A stretch of DNA of 59,319 nt from an uncultured Clostridia bacterium (GCA_937898625.1 CALEJF010000019.1:1-59319), one strand, 5' to 3'. Positions 8,131-17,019 are shown, counted from the stretch's first letter. Notes: a model not told the origin generated them from the sequence alone. Translations and numbers: made by a program.

Positions 8131-9768
8131 TTAATACATTCCGCCGCCTGCCTGAGCCATTGCCGCTGCAGCTGCTGCCTCAGCCTGTGGGTCAGGAATA
8201 TCTGCAACAAGTGATTCTGTTGTAAGAACCATTGCTGCAACTGATGATGCGTTCTGGAGTGCTGAACGAGTTACCTTTGCAGGGTCAAGGATACCTGCCT
8301 CGAACATATCAACATATTCGCTTGTTGCAAAGTTATAACCGTAACCTGCTTTATTTGCATTTACGATTTCGTTTACGATAACTGAGCCCTCAAGCCCTGC
8401 ATTTGCAGCAATCTGACGAACCGGCTCTTCAATTGCTTTAAGAACAATTTTAACACCTGTCTTAAAGTCTGCATCTTCTGTGTCAAGGAGAACTGTTGCA
8501 GCCTTGATAGCACCAAGAAGAGCAACACCACCACCTGCAACTGTACCTTCTTCAACAGCAGCCTTTGTTGCAGCAAGAGCATCTTCAATACGGAGTTTCT
8601 TTTCTTTCATTTCTGTTTCAGTAGCAGCACCAACACGGATAACTGCAACGCCACCTGCAAGTTTTGCAAGTCTTTCCTGAAGCTTTTCACGGTCAAAATC
8701 AGATGTTGTTTCTGCAATCTGTGCCTTAATCTGGTTGATTCTGCCCTTGATTGTATCCTGCTCACCTGCACCGTCAACGATAATTGTGTTTTCTTTAGAA
8801 ATCTTAACCTGCTTTGCACGACCAAGCTGATAAAGTTGAGCATCTTTAAGTTCAAGACCTAAATCAGATGTAATTACCTGACCACCTGTGAGAATTGCGA
8901 TATCCTGAAGCATCTCTTTTCTTCTGTCGCCAAAACCAGGTGCTTTAACAGCAACACAAGTGAATGTTCCGCGAAGCTTATTTACAAGGATAGTTGAAAG
9001 TGCTTCACCTTCAACATCTTCTGCAACGATAACAAGTTTTTTACCTGCCTGAACAATCTGCTCAAGGAGTGGAAGAATTTCCTGAATATTGCTGATTTTC
9101 TTATCTGTAATGAGAATGAGAGCATCGTCAATAACTGCTTCCATCTTGTCTGTGTCAGTTACCATATAAGGTGAAATGTAACCACGGTCAAACTGCATAC
9201 CTTCAACAACATCGGAATATGTTTCGCTTGTCTTTGACTCCTCAATTGTGATAACACCGTCAGCTGTAACCTTTGCCATAGCATCAGCAATAAGGTTACC
9301 AACATATTCATCAGCAGCAGAAACTGTTGCAACACGAGCGATATCTTCACTTGATTCAACAGGCTTTGCGTTTTTAAGTACCTCTGCAACTACTGCGTCA
9401 ACAGCAGCCTTCATGCCCTTTTTAACAACCATTGGGTTAGCACCTGCAGCAACATTCTTCATACCTTCACGAACAAGTGCCTGTGCAAGAAGTGTAGCAG
9501 TTGTTGTACCGTCACCTGCAACATCATTTGTCTTAGTTGCAACTTCTTTAACAAGCTGTGCACCCATATTTTCAAATGCATCTTCAAGTTCAATTTCTTT
9601 TGCAATTGTAACACCGTCATTAGTGATGAGCGGACCGCCGTATTTTCTGTCAAGGACAACATTTCTGCCCTTTGGTCCAAGTGTGATTTTAACTGTATTG
9701 CTTAATTTATCAATACCATTCTGAAGAGCTTTTCTTGCTTCTTCACCGTAAATAATCTGTTTAGCCAT
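8131..9768 (-). CDS. groEL: Chaperonin GroEL (Hsp60)
   Basis: A 545-residue chaperonin of full length. It forms the 14-mer folding chamber with GroES and ATP. The ATP-binding block ITLGPKGRNVVLDRKYGGP starts near residue 28, GDGTTTATLLAQAL near residue 85, and the C terminus ends in the Gly-Met rich tail AMAQAGGGMY. It starts 14 bases after groES and shares its CIRCE-controlled promoter. The sequence is intact and unremarkable. Confidence 0.99.
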   Translation of the reverse strand: MAKQIIYGEEARKALQNGIDKLSNTVKITLGPKGRNVVLDRKYGGPLITNDGVTIAKEIELEDAFENMGAQLVKEVATKTNDVAGDGTTTATLLAQALVREGMKNVAAGANPMVVKKGMKAAVDAVVAEVLKNAKPVESSEDIARVATVSAADEYVGNLIADAMAKVTADGVITIEESKTSETYSDVVEGMQFDRGYISPYMVTDTDKMEAVIDDALILITDKKISNIQEILPLLEQIVQAGKKLVIVAEDVEGEALSTILVNKLRGTFTCVAVKAPGFGDRRKEMLQDIAILTGGQVITSDLGLELKDAQLYQLGRAKQVKISKENTIIVDGAGEQDTIKGRINQIKAQIAETTSDFDREKLQERLAKLAGGVAVIRVGAATETEMKEKKLRIEDALAATKAAVEEGTVAGGGVALLGAIKAATVLLDTEDADFKTGVKIVLKAIEEPVRQIAANAGLEGSVIVNEIVNANKAGYGYNFATSEYVDMFEAGILDPAKVTRSALQNASSVAAMVLTTESLVADIPDPQAEAAAAAAMAQAGGGMY

Positions 9769-9782
9769 TCTTTAAGCCCTCC

Positions 9783-10067
9783 TTATTCTACTATAGCAAG
9801 AATTTCTGCCTGACGAACAATAGTATATTCTGTGTTGTCCATCTTAACCTCTGTACCTGAGTATTTGCCGATAATTACTTTATCGCCAACCTTAACATAC
9901 ATTTCTACCTCGTGACCGTCGATAAGTCCACCGGGTCCAACAGCTACAACCTCTGCAACCTGTGGTTTTTCCTGAGCAGATGCTGCAAGAACAATTCCGC
10001 TCTTTGTTGTTTCTTCCATTTCAGCAGATTTGAGCACAACTCTGTCTGCAAGTGGTTTAATAGTCAT
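9783..10067 (-). CDS. groES: Co-chaperonin GroES (Hsp10)
   Basis: A 94-residue co-chaperonin beginning MTIKPLADRVVLKSAE, with the mobile loop EETTKSGIVLAASAQEKPQ and the roof segment VGPGG. It caps the GroEL ring. It is the first gene of the groESL operon, with an AGGAGG site upstream, and sits about 40 bases below a CIRCE operator. Confidence 0.99.
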   Translation of the reverse strand: MTIKPLADRVVLKSAEMEETTKSGIVLAASAQEKPQVAEVVAVGPGGLIDGHEVEMYVKVGDKVIIGKYSGTEVKMDNTEYTIVRQAEILAIVE

Positions 10068-10103
10068 TTTATATTACCTCCTGAAAGATTAAAAATACAA
10101 TTT

Positions 10104-10130
10104 TTAGCACTCTAACCTTCCGAGTGCTAA
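10104..10130 (-). promoter_or_regulatory. CIRCE element (HrcA operator)
   Basis: TTAGCACTC-N9-GAGTGCTAA is a perfect match to the CIRCE consensus. It lies immediately downstream of the groES promoter -10 box, so HrcA binding would block transcription in the absence of heat stress. Confidence 0.98.
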
Positions 10131-10134
10131 TTAT

Positions 10135-10163
10135 ATTTTAGCCACTTTTTCCCAAAAGGTCAA
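10135..10163 (-). promoter_or_regulatory. Sigma-A promoter of groESL
   Basis: Minus-strand TTGACC (10163-10158), 17-base spacer, TAAAAT (10140-10135), directly next to CIRCE. Confidence 0.85.
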
Positions 10164-10204
10164 GTGTTTTTTGTAAATTTAATAATTATTTAATAAATTA
10201 GTAA

Positions 10205-10228
10205 AATGCGGGGTCAAGACCCCGCCCT
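10205..10228 (-). terminator. GC-rich hairpin after mazF
   Basis: GCGGGGTC / GACCCCGC (10208-10225) with a two-base loop, followed on the minus strand by ATTTTA. It can end the mazF transcript. The core resembles GC-rich REP-like repeats of Clostridia. Confidence 0.55.
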
Positions 10229-10237
10229 ACCATATAT

Positions 10238-10582
10238 TTACATCAATCCAAAACTAACTGTAAGTGCCCTGTTTATTTTATTCATATCCGATGTTGAAAG
10301 ATTTCCCATTCTCTCTTTCAATCTTTGTTTATCTATGGTTCTGACCTGTTCCAACAAAACAACGGAGTCCTTACTGAGTCCACAAGCATCTCCATTCACA
10401 TTTATATGTGTGGGCATTCTCGATTTATCCTGCTGACTGGTTATTGCCGCCGCGATTACAGTTGGACTATATTTATTACCAACATCGTTTTGCACTATAA
10501 GTACAGGTCGGACTCCACCTTGTTCAGAGCCTACAACGGGACTTAAATCGGCATAATATATGTCCCCTCTTTTTACATTCAT
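10238..10582 (-). CDS. mazF: MazF/PemK-family endoribonuclease toxin
   Basis: A 114-residue protein of the MazF/NdoA family, sequence-specific mRNA interferases. Typical features are the start KRGDIYYADLSPVVGSEQGG, followed by RPVLIVQND, and the catalytic region SPTVIAAAITSQ. The C-terminal strand SVVLLEQVRTIDKQRL is also conserved. RBS AGGAGTGAT fits the ATG. In many Firmicutes it follows alr and a small antitoxin gene. Here the 95 bases between it and the upstream lipoprotein gene have no room for an antitoxin of normal size, and alr is absent. It is therefore either an orphan toxin controlled from elsewhere or tamed by a partner outside the window. Confidence 0.93.
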   Translation of the reverse strand: MNVKRGDIYYADLSPVVGSEQGGVRPVLIVQNDVGNKYSPTVIAAAITSQQDKSRMPTHINVNGDACGLSKDSVVLLEQVRTIDKQRLKERMGNLSTSDMNKINRALTVSFGLM

Positions 10583-10677
10583 TCAATATCACTCCTTACA
10601 CAATTATTTTTACCTTGATTTTGTAAAAATAAACATTAAAGGTAAAAAATCAGGGAGTAATATATTTTATTCTTTTG

Positions 10678-11175
10678 TTACTCTGTATGTCCCATTATAT
10701 ATTCAAAATTTTCAAAGTATACTATATATGTTTCGTCCACTATAAGTTTTTGAAAATTACTTTTTTCATCCGTTGTCAGCTTATAAATATGTCCATTATA
10801 GGTAAGAGTATAAAGATTCTTTTCCAAAGTTGCAGATTTTACATTATCTGCACAAACTTTAACCATTTCGCAAATCATACTGAAAGGCATACTGTTTTCT
10901 GACACAGAAAAAACTACATTGTCATAGGTCAGCGTATATTCGTCATTTTCAAGATAAATTTTCATTCCATTTACACTTTCAGGTAAAGAAAATGTCAAAA
11001 CCAGCTTATCAAAGGACATATACTCCACCCTTGCACTAATTTTGACATCATTTATCGTCGTATTTATATCTGTTTTAAATCCTATGAAGTCAGGAATTTT
11101 GTTTTCAACTTCCTTTTTGCTTTCACATCCTTGCAAAAACATTATGCACAACAGAAAACAAAGAAGTTTTTTCAT
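10678..11175 (-). CDS. Putative lipoprotein
   Basis: A 165-residue exported protein. The N terminus MKKLLCFLLCIMFLQGC is a lipoprotein signal with the lipobox LQGC, so it should be anchored to the outer face of the membrane. The rest is a beta-rich domain without a motif I recognise. In Bacillus the mazF locus also has a lipoprotein gene (ydcC type) near nnr and mazF, so this may be a distant counterpart. It starts 11 bases after nnr and is probably in the same operon. Confidence 0.8.
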   Translation of the reverse strand: MKKLLCFLLCIMFLQGCESKKEVENKIPDFIGFKTDINTTINDVKISARVEYMSFDKLVLTFSLPESVNGMKIYLENDEYTLTYDNVVFSVSENSMPFSMICEMVKVCADNVKSATLEKNLYTLTYNGHIYKLTTDEKSNFQKLIVDETYIVYFENFEYIMGHTE

Positions 11176-11186
11176 TACATATTACC

Positions 11187-12722
11187 TTATTCAAATTTTT
11201 TCAATACTTTTGGCAATTCGTTTAGCATAAGTGATGGAGTATTTCCCATCATAGAATACTTTTCGCTGACAGTATCCCCTGCCAAACCGTGGATATTAAC
11301 ACCTGCAATAGCACTCTTAAACGGGTCAACTCCTTGAGCAACAAAAGATGCAATAATCCCTGCCAAAACATCCCCGCTGCCACCGGTAGCCATTCCGGGA
11401 TTACCTGTTGAATTCACAAACATATCATCATACCTGCTGTTTCCCACAAGCGTTGATGCACCTTTAAGCACAAGTGTACAGTTATGCGATTTAACAAAAC
11501 TCTTTACAGCCATAGGTCTGTCTGACTGAATTTCGTCAACACTTAGTCTTGTTATTCTTGACATTTCCTTTGGATGAGGAGTCAATATAACAGGCGCTCT
11601 TGCAGAGTCTATTATATCTATATTATCTTTTATGCAATTTATTCCATCTGCATCAAGAATTACAGGAACATCAGAATTTGTTATAACAAATTCCGTGACA
11701 GCTTTTGTGTCTTCGTCAATGCCCATTCCACAACCAATTACAACACAAGTACAGTTTTTAAGCTCCTTTTCAATTCTACGGATACAATTAAGAGACAGCC
11801 TACCCGATTTATTGCTTTCAAGAGGCACTAAAATCTGTTCATATGTTTTGGGTGCAATTGCATTATATGCAACCACAGGAAAAGCAACTTTTACGAGTCC
11901 CGCCCCGCTATTCACGGCGCTTTGGGATGCAAAATAAACAGCATTTGGCATTTCGTAACTACCGCCTATAACAAGAACCGTACCATAATCTCCCTTATGA
12001 CTTTGTGGTTTCCTTTTATTAAAAAATGTGCTGATTTCTTCTTGATTTATAGTGAATAACGATGCATACACATTTTTGTAGCATTTATCAGGAATATTAA
12101 GTGGGGCTAAAATAACCTTTCCACACTTATCCATAGATGGCTTTAAAACATGAACAGGCTTTAAAACAAGAACCGCAATTGTCATATCCGCTGAAATACA
12201 GGCATTGTTTACTTCACAGTTATCCCCCTCAAGTCCACTGGGTATATCAATGCTTACGATAGTTGCAGGAGATTTATTTATTCTTGAAAAAAGTGTTTTA
12301 CAAACCGCATTAGGCTCGCCCTTAAACCCGATACCAAAAATACAATCCACAATAATATGTGCCTTTTCAAAATATTTTTCAATATTGGGGTTTTCCTCGT
12401 AATAGACAACCTGTATTCCCAGACCCCTGACCCTGGACAGCATATCAGATGACAATTCGTCAGAAGGCAAACCCATAGCCATCATAACAGTGACATTATA
12501 GCCGTTTTCATAAAGCTTTCTGGCAATAACAAAGCCATCGCCGCCATTTCTGCCTTTACCACAAACCACGAGGACATTTCTTTTATTGGAATTATCAAAG
12601 GTCTTACGAATTATTCTTGCACAGTATGACCCTGCATTTTCCATAAGTTGCATATATGAAATGCCGTATTCATTGGCTAATGCTTCAACTTTTCTTGTTT
12701 CCTCAACAGTTAAGACTCTCAT
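11187..12722 (-). CDS. nnr: Bifunctional NAD(P)HX repair enzyme (epimerase/dehydratase)
   Basis: A 511-residue fusion of NAD(P)HX epimerase and ADP-dependent dehydratase, which repairs hydrated NAD(P)H. The N-terminal YjeF_N domain (about 1-210) has GKGRNGGDGFVIARKL. The C-terminal ribokinase-like domain (about 225-505) has VIGGSYEMPNAVYFAS, ILTPHPKEMSR and the catalytic GNPGMATGGSGDVLAG. Length and order fit bacterial Nnr. It heads a small operon with the lipoprotein and mazF. The start at 12722 has GGAGTATTTTT before ATG. Confidence 0.96.
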   Translation of the reverse strand: MRVLTVEETRKVEALANEYGISYMQLMENAGSYCARIIRKTFDNSNKRNVLVVCGKGRNGGDGFVIARKLYENGYNVTVMMAMGLPSDELSSDMLSRVRGLGIQVVYYEENPNIEKYFEKAHIIVDCIFGIGFKGEPNAVCKTLFSRINKSPATIVSIDIPSGLEGDNCEVNNACISADMTIAVLVLKPVHVLKPSMDKCGKVILAPLNIPDKCYKNVYASLFTINQEEISTFFNKRKPQSHKGDYGTVLVIGGSYEMPNAVYFASQSAVNSGAGLVKVAFPVVAYNAIAPKTYEQILVPLESNKSGRLSLNCIRRIEKELKNCTCVVIGCGMGIDEDTKAVTEFVITNSDVPVILDADGINCIKDNIDIIDSARAPVILTPHPKEMSRITRLSVDEIQSDRPMAVKSFVKSHNCTLVLKGASTLVGNSRYDDMFVNSTGNPGMATGGSGDVLAGIIASFVAQGVDPFKSAIAGVNIHGLAGDTVSEKYSMMGNTPSLMLNELPKVLKKFE

Positions 12723-12743
12723 AAAAATACTCCATATTAAAAT

Positions 12744-13337
12744 CTACTCAGCAGAATATACAGTCATTCCCACACCACAATCCTTCACCAGAATATCGCC
12801 AGGCATTTTAGAAAACTTAGCAGTCACATAAATATCCCCTGCTGCTCCGCTGATATTAAATATCTGAATGAAATATACAATCCAAAACCAATTATCTGAC
12901 ACAAAACAATTTATAACAGCCAAAACAATTCCCCAAAGCACAACAGGGGCAAGAGCGATAAATATATAGCTCTTTTTATCATAAAAATCATCGCTACCCG
13001 CATAGGCATACATACCCGTGAAGCCGTACTTCACTTTTTTAGTGCCACACATTTTCATTGCAATACCATGAACTGCCTCATGAAGAATTAAATATGCTAC
13101 CATAGACACCATTAAAACTATAAACCTTGCAAAATAATCTTTGATTCCTTGTGAAAAATCAAAAAGAGTTGTTATAGGGATGTAAAAATGCATAGGAACA
13201 ACCATTAATACTGCAATCAAAGTTGCACCAACATTTATAATTGTTGCAATTTTCTTATCTTTTTGAAGATTAACAGAAAAAATTTCCTTATAGTCCATTG
13301 GCAATTCTTGTACTGCTTTCATATCTTTCCACTCCAA
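12744..13337 (-). CDS. DUF3267 membrane protein, zincin-like
   Basis: A 197-residue membrane protein with four to five hydrophobic segments. One helix carries LILHEAVHGIAMKM. This HExxH motif is the zinc site of the DUF3267 family of putative membrane metalloproteases. A possible third ligand is not evident. Substrate and role are unknown. It lies 21 bases upstream of nnr on the same strand and may be co-transcribed with it. Confidence 0.75.
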   Translation of the reverse strand: MEWKDMKAVQELPMDYKEIFSVNLQKDKKIATIINVGATLIAVLMVVPMHFYIPITTLFDFSQGIKDYFARFIVLMVSMVAYLILHEAVHGIAMKMCGTKKVKYGFTGMYAYAGSDDFYDKKSYIFIALAPVVLWGIVLAVINCFVSDNWFWIVYFIQIFNISGAAGDIYVTAKFSKMPGDILVKDCGVGMTVYSAE

Positions 13338-13383
13338 AGTAGGTTTCTATTTATATTTTATCATAAACATATATAAAAGCAAT

Positions 13384-13412
13384 AAAAAAAAGAGAGTTTT
13401 TACACTCTCTTT
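13384..13412 (-). terminator. Terminator of the 3D-domain protein gene
   Basis: AAAGAGAGT (13389-13397) / ACTCTCTTT (13404-13412), followed by T's on the minus strand. Confidence 0.85.
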
Positions 13413-13420
13413 CTCATTAA

Positions 13421-14686
13421 TTATAGAACATAAATTGTAACGCCTCTGTCACCCCAGAGAATACATTGGTCTTCCGTATTCATATAAAGGTCACAGGTGA
13501 AATATCCATTTTTTACAAATCCGCCTGTATCAGCTGCAATAGCATAACCATATACAACGCCGTCATTTGATACAATCCACATCTCTGTACCATATGGAAT
13601 TTGCTTTGGATTTACCGCAATATAACCGGGCTTTACTGCTTTACCTGTTGAGGTGATACCACCGGGAATGCAATAAGCAGCAGCTCTGCCTGAAATTGTA
13701 TATTTATACTCTTTCGGCACATTGTTTTCGCCAATAGAATATTTGGATGGAAGTGAAAGTTCGGAAATCGGTTTTCCGTTTCTTTCAATCTTGTTGTTAC
13801 CAAGGCTTGATGTACTTACAAAAGTACCCACTGTTGTAATTTGCTTGACAGGCTCTTTTGTAACTGTTTCTTTAACTACAGTTGATGATGCCACCTGACC
13901 GTTTACAACTTTATCCTTATACACAACTGTTTTTGTTCCGTCAACACCCTTTTGTGTAACCTTTGAGGTACCCAATGCATATAATGCAGATTTATTTGCC
14001 TCCGTCGGGAAAGCTACTGTTTCCTCTGCCTCGCGGGATACATATTCTACTCTGAGAACATCAACAACCATATCCTTGCTGAGTGGTGTGCTTAATGAAG
14101 GTTCTACCTCATCATCTGCATCAAGAGTAATATTCTGCTCTTTTAACAAATCTCCAACAGTCTGAGCAATTGTTTTAACAGTTACTTCTTCGCCGTCAAC
14201 ATTAATTGTAATTTTTTTCGCCTCATAAACTACTATTTCTAAATTGTTTGTCACAACAGCATTTAAGTTGACATTTGATAAAGCACCGCTAACAAGTGTT
14301 ACGCCTTCACTGTCGATGAGTTCTGCAACTGTTCCTGCAAATAAGGTGTTATAGGATTCGCCGTTAGGATAGAGTAATGTAACTTTACTTTCACGGCATA
14401 CGATAATTCTGCTGTCTCTTCCCGGATTGAAATACTCAAGTAAGAGTTTATCATTCTCTGACAACTGAATTCCTACTTCGGCAACTACTTTCTCTGCTTC
14501 AATTTCTGAAGTTTCGACCCTTGTTACCTGTGAGCCATCATAGATATCAACTACATATGTCTCACTTGCGGCAGCAAATACTGAACCGGCACAAACAACA
14601 GTAATAATAACTGCTACAAGTAACGCAACTCGCAATACTACACGACGAGTTGTATTTGCACGCCTTTTGTTTTCTTTATTCATCAT
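13421..14686 (-). CDS. Secreted cell-wall protein: DUF348, G5 and 3D domains (YabE-like)
   Basis: A 421-residue exported protein with a positively charged N terminus and a membrane-spanning signal (VALLVAVIITVVCAGSVFAA). It continues with ubiquitin-like DUF348 repeats (about 50-210, including TIAQTVGDLLKEQNITL), a G5-like segment (about 215-285) and a C-terminal 3D domain (about 330-421). This layout is that of YabE and other cell-wall-remodelling proteins whose 3D domain acts as a lytic transglycosylase. In the 3D domain the second and third Asp are present (AADTGG, TCDLYMN). The first position reads AVNPKQIPYGTE, with Asn instead of the usual Asp. It has its own terminator and a long leader. 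Confidence 0.85.
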   Translation of the reverse strand: MMNKENKRRANTTRRVVLRVALLVAVIITVVCAGSVFAAASETYVVDIYDGSQVTRVETSEIEAEKVVAEVGIQLSENDKLLLEYFNPGRDSRIIVCRESKVTLLYPNGESYNTLFAGTVAELIDSEGVTLVSGALSNVNLNAVVTNNLEIVVYEAKKITINVDGEEVTVKTIAQTVGDLLKEQNITLDADDEVEPSLSTPLSKDMVVDVLRVEYVSREAEETVAFPTEANKSALYALGTSKVTQKGVDGTKTVVYKDKVVNGQVASSTVVKETVTKEPVKQITTVGTFVSTSSLGNNKIERNGKPISELSLPSKYSIGENNVPKEYKYTISGRAAAYCIPGGITSTGKAVKPGYIAVNPKQIPYGTEMWIVSNDGVVYGYAIAADTGGFVKNGYFTCDLYMNTEDQCILWGDRGVTIYVL

Positions 14687-15120
14687 TCTGCTCCTTTAAT
14701 AAGTCGTGTTAACCTTGTTTTGATTTTAAGGGCTTGTCATGTTTTTTAACTTAGAAAAGCAAAAACACGCTTTGCTTAAACCACGACCGTTATTATCGCT
14801 TTGTGACCTTGCCAATTATATTCATGTGTCAAAAAAAAGTCAAATTTTTTAAAAATTGATTTTTGTGTATATTTAACAAAAACAAGAGTCAATTTTTGAC
14901 TTAATATCCAAAAGCACCTTGTAAAACCACAATATATTGTGCTTTTTAAAAAAAATTCTGTATTTTTTTTGTGAGATTTTTAAAAAAACATTAAATTATT
15001 ACAAAACGGTTACAAAATTTCACTTAATTTTGACATTTTCACTACATATTTTATGAGCAAAACAGCAAAATATTCCTGTTATTTTGTATACTATTATATA
15101 TAGTGTTTTTTTACTGCAAT
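14687..15120. other. AT-rich intergenic region with possible structured leader
   Basis: No gene is seen here. The 130 bases nearest the 3D-protein gene are less AT-rich. Read on the minus strand, they contain the pair GGTCGTGG (around 14790) and AACACGAC (around 14705), as well as AAGCAAAGCGTG next to a GCTTTTC run. A fold of the leader is possible. I do not recognise a known riboswitch such as ydaO or GEMM. The part 14820-15120 is mostly A/T runs. Confidence 0.3.
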
Positions 15121-15125
15121 TTGCA

Positions 15126-15158
15126 CATAAAAAAGACGGAGAATCAACTCCGTCTTTA
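15126..15158 (-). terminator. Terminator of azlCD
   Basis: AAAGACGGAG / CTCCGTCTTT (15132-15157) with a six-base loop. T's follow on the minus strand. Confidence 0.85.
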
Positions 15159-15172
15159 CTTTATTATACTTT

Positions 15173-15517
15173 TTACACAAAAACTCTCTGTATAAGCACC
15201 ATATATAGAATTGTTCCTACACCTATACTTAACAGATTGTTCCTTTTCCATACATGAAGAAATACAACAACTGCACCTGCAATAAACTCAGGCATTCCAT
15301 AGGGGTAGCCTAAAGGATTAACTGATTTAAAACAATACACCACAAGCATTCCTATTACTGCAGGTGGCAACACCTTTCCGAGATACTCAACAGCCTTTGG
15401 AACTTTTTTACCCTCAGGGAAAAGAATAAAGGGAATTGCACGGGTAGCAAGTGTGGTCAATGCAACGAGCAAAATTATTAAAACTGAATGCCAAAAGGAT
15501 ACGGGAAGATTAGTCAT
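15173..15517 (-). CDS. azlD: AzlD, small subunit of amino-acid exporter
   Basis: A 114-residue protein with four hydrophobic segments and the typical ATRAIPFILFPEGKKVPKA motif of AzlD. With AzlC it forms an exporter for branched-chain amino acids or analogues. It overlaps the end of azlC by eight bases and has GGGGAGGT before its ATG, showing translational coupling. Confidence 0.93.
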   Translation of the reverse strand: MTNLPVSFWHSVLIILLVALTTLATRAIPFILFPEGKKVPKAVEYLGKVLPPAVIGMLVVYCFKSVNPLGYPYGMPEFIAGAVVVFLHVWKRNNLLSIGVGTILYMVLIQRVFV

Positions 15518-16247
15518 TGTTTTTTACCTCCCCTGTTTCAGTCTTCTTTTCTTCAATGCGATGATTTGATAAAAGAATAATCATAATCACAATCATAGAT
15601 GGTAATATAAAGCTATCCTTACCGAATATCAGCAGACAAATAAGGCTTGATATCACACCTGCTACTGCAGGAAAGCGATTTTTCTTTTCCATCCACTGTT
15701 CAACAAAAATCACTATGAACAATGCAGTCATTGCGAAATCAATTCCTTTTGAGTTAAAGGGAATAAGAGTACCTGCCAACGCACCAATCACAGAACCTAC
15801 AATCCAATAAGATTGATTTAATGTTGAAAGGGCAAATAAAAATTTACCTTCATCGATATCCGGAGGAGTTTTTGTTAAAAAATAAAGAGAATATGTTTCG
15901 TCCGTTAGAGAAAAAACCATATAGGGCTTCTTTTTACCTGAGGATTTGAATTTTTCCAGCAAGGAAAGACCATAAAAGATGTGGCGGACATTTACCATAA
16001 AAGTCAGAAACACAACCTGCAAAAGGCTTACTGACGGGTCAAAAAAGTTAACTGCAAGATACTGACCCGACCCTGCATAAACAAGCAAACTCATAACACC
16101 TGCCCAAATGAAGTTATATCCCTTATCAGCAAACATAACACCAAAGGCTATACCTATAAAAAGATAGCCTGTCATTACAGGAAGAGTATGCGGAAATGCC
16201 GCCTTGTAGGCAGCATAATATGTATTTTGCTTTTTCAATGTAATCAC
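15510..16247 (-). CDS. azlC: AzlC, large subunit of amino-acid exporter
   Basis: A 245-residue integral membrane protein of the AzlC family. The block AFPHTLPVMTGYLFIGIAFG near the N terminus and FMVNVRHIFYGLSL are characteristic. It exports branched-chain amino acids together with AzlD. The reading frame begins with GTG at 16247. A TTG at 16238 has the better-placed GGTGAT site, so the true start may be nine bases further in. A sigma-A promoter lies just upstream. Confidence 0.93.
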   Translation of the reverse strand: MITLKKQNTYYAAYKAAFPHTLPVMTGYLFIGIAFGVMFADKGYNFIWAGVMSLLVYAGSGQYLAVNFFDPSVSLLQVVFLTFMVNVRHIFYGLSLLEKFKSSGKKKPYMVFSLTDETYSLYFLTKTPPDIDEGKFLFALSTLNQSYWIVGSVIGALAGTLIPFNSKGIDFAMTALFIVIFVEQWMEKKNRFPAVAGVISSLICLLIFGKDSFILPSMIVIMIILLSNHRIEEKKTETGEVKNND

Positions 16248-16255
16248 CGTGAATG

Positions 16256-16284
16256 ATTTTACTACTTTAAATAAATAAAGTCAA
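16256..16284 (-). promoter_or_regulatory. Sigma-A promoter of azlCD
   Basis: Minus-strand TTGACT (16284-16279), 17-base spacer, TAAAAT (16261-16256). The transcript would begin only a few bases before azlC. Confidence 0.75.
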
Positions 16285-16377
16285 GGCTGAATAACATTTT
16301 TATTATATTTGATTTTGTCGGGTTCTTTTTCTATCATCCCGTCACTCTATGCACAGTGAAGAATCCATTTTTCTTTA

Positions 16378-16406
16378 TTGACTATTCAATGCAATTATGC
16401 TATGAT
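16378..16406 (+). promoter_or_regulatory. Sigma-A promoter of the GtrA-like gene
   Basis: TTGACT (16378-16383), 17-base spacer, TATGAT (16401-16406). Confidence 0.75.
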
Positions 16407-16444
16407 TTATACATATCTTAATACATAAAAAGGAGAATTCTATT

Positions 16445-16990
16445 ATGGCAAAATTAAAAGACATTGACAAGGCTGCTGCTGCTAAAGGTAAGGGTGTAGA
16501 AACACTTTGGCAGTTTATTAAATTTATTGTAGTAAGTCTTGGCGCATTTGTTATTCAGCTTTTCTTACCATATCTTGTTAAGTTACCTATGACAGAAGAG
16601 TTTCTTGCAAGACCTTATGACCTTTTCAATTTAGGTATCTGGTCTTCTGAAAAAGCTGCTGCAGCAGGTATGGACACAACAGGACTTGGACTTTTTATTG
16701 CTTTGACATCATGTAACATTCTTGCACAAATCTTTTCTTTCTTTGTAAACAGAGAAAAGACATTTAACTCTTGTGCAAACATTAAGGTTGTTTTCCCAAT
16801 CTACCTTGTTGTTACTATTGCACTTATTGCTTTCTCCGCTTGGTTACAGCCATTCTTGGTTAACTTCCTTACATCAAAGGGATTAGGTGACTCAGCAATT
16901 GCAATTTCAGGTGCAATCTGTGCATGTATTCAGTTTTTCCTTTACTTCCCAATTCAGATGGTTCTTTTCCGCAAGAAAAAGGAAGACTAA
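16445..16990 (+). CDS. GtrA-like membrane protein
   Basis: A 181-residue protein with four hydrophobic segments. It resembles the GtrA/DPMS-like family: a first helix in WQFIKFIVVSLGAFVIQLF, then SFFVNREKTFNS, which matches the conserved loop sF.xNrxxtF. Members help move or use lipid-linked sugars for cell-surface polymers. Compared with typical GtrA (120-150 residues) it has an extra soluble loop near residues 45-75. It is a single-gene unit with its own promoter and a terminator. No glycosyltransferase is next to it, so the partner is unknown. Confidence 0.7.
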   Translation: MAKLKDIDKAAAAKGKGVETLWQFIKFIVVSLGAFVIQLFLPYLVKLPMTEEFLARPYDLFNLGIWSSEKAAAAGMDTTGLGLFIALTSCNILAQIFSFFVNREKTFNSCANIKVVFPIYLVVTIALIAFSAWLQPFLVNFLTSKGLGDSAIAISGAICACIQFFLYFPIQMVLFRKKKED

Positions 16991-17019
16991 GCTGAAGAAT
17001 TACAGTTCTTTGAAAATCT

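Noticed and set aside
9248..9724. A 158-codon frame antisense to groEL
   Set aside because: Low-complexity Ser/Ala/Thr translation mirrors the groEL codons. It is a shadow frame.
14687..14820. c-di-AMP (ydaO) or c-di-GMP riboswitch before the 3D-domain gene
   Set aside because: The conserved cores of these riboswitches could not be found on the minus strand, so it is kept only as an unassigned leader.
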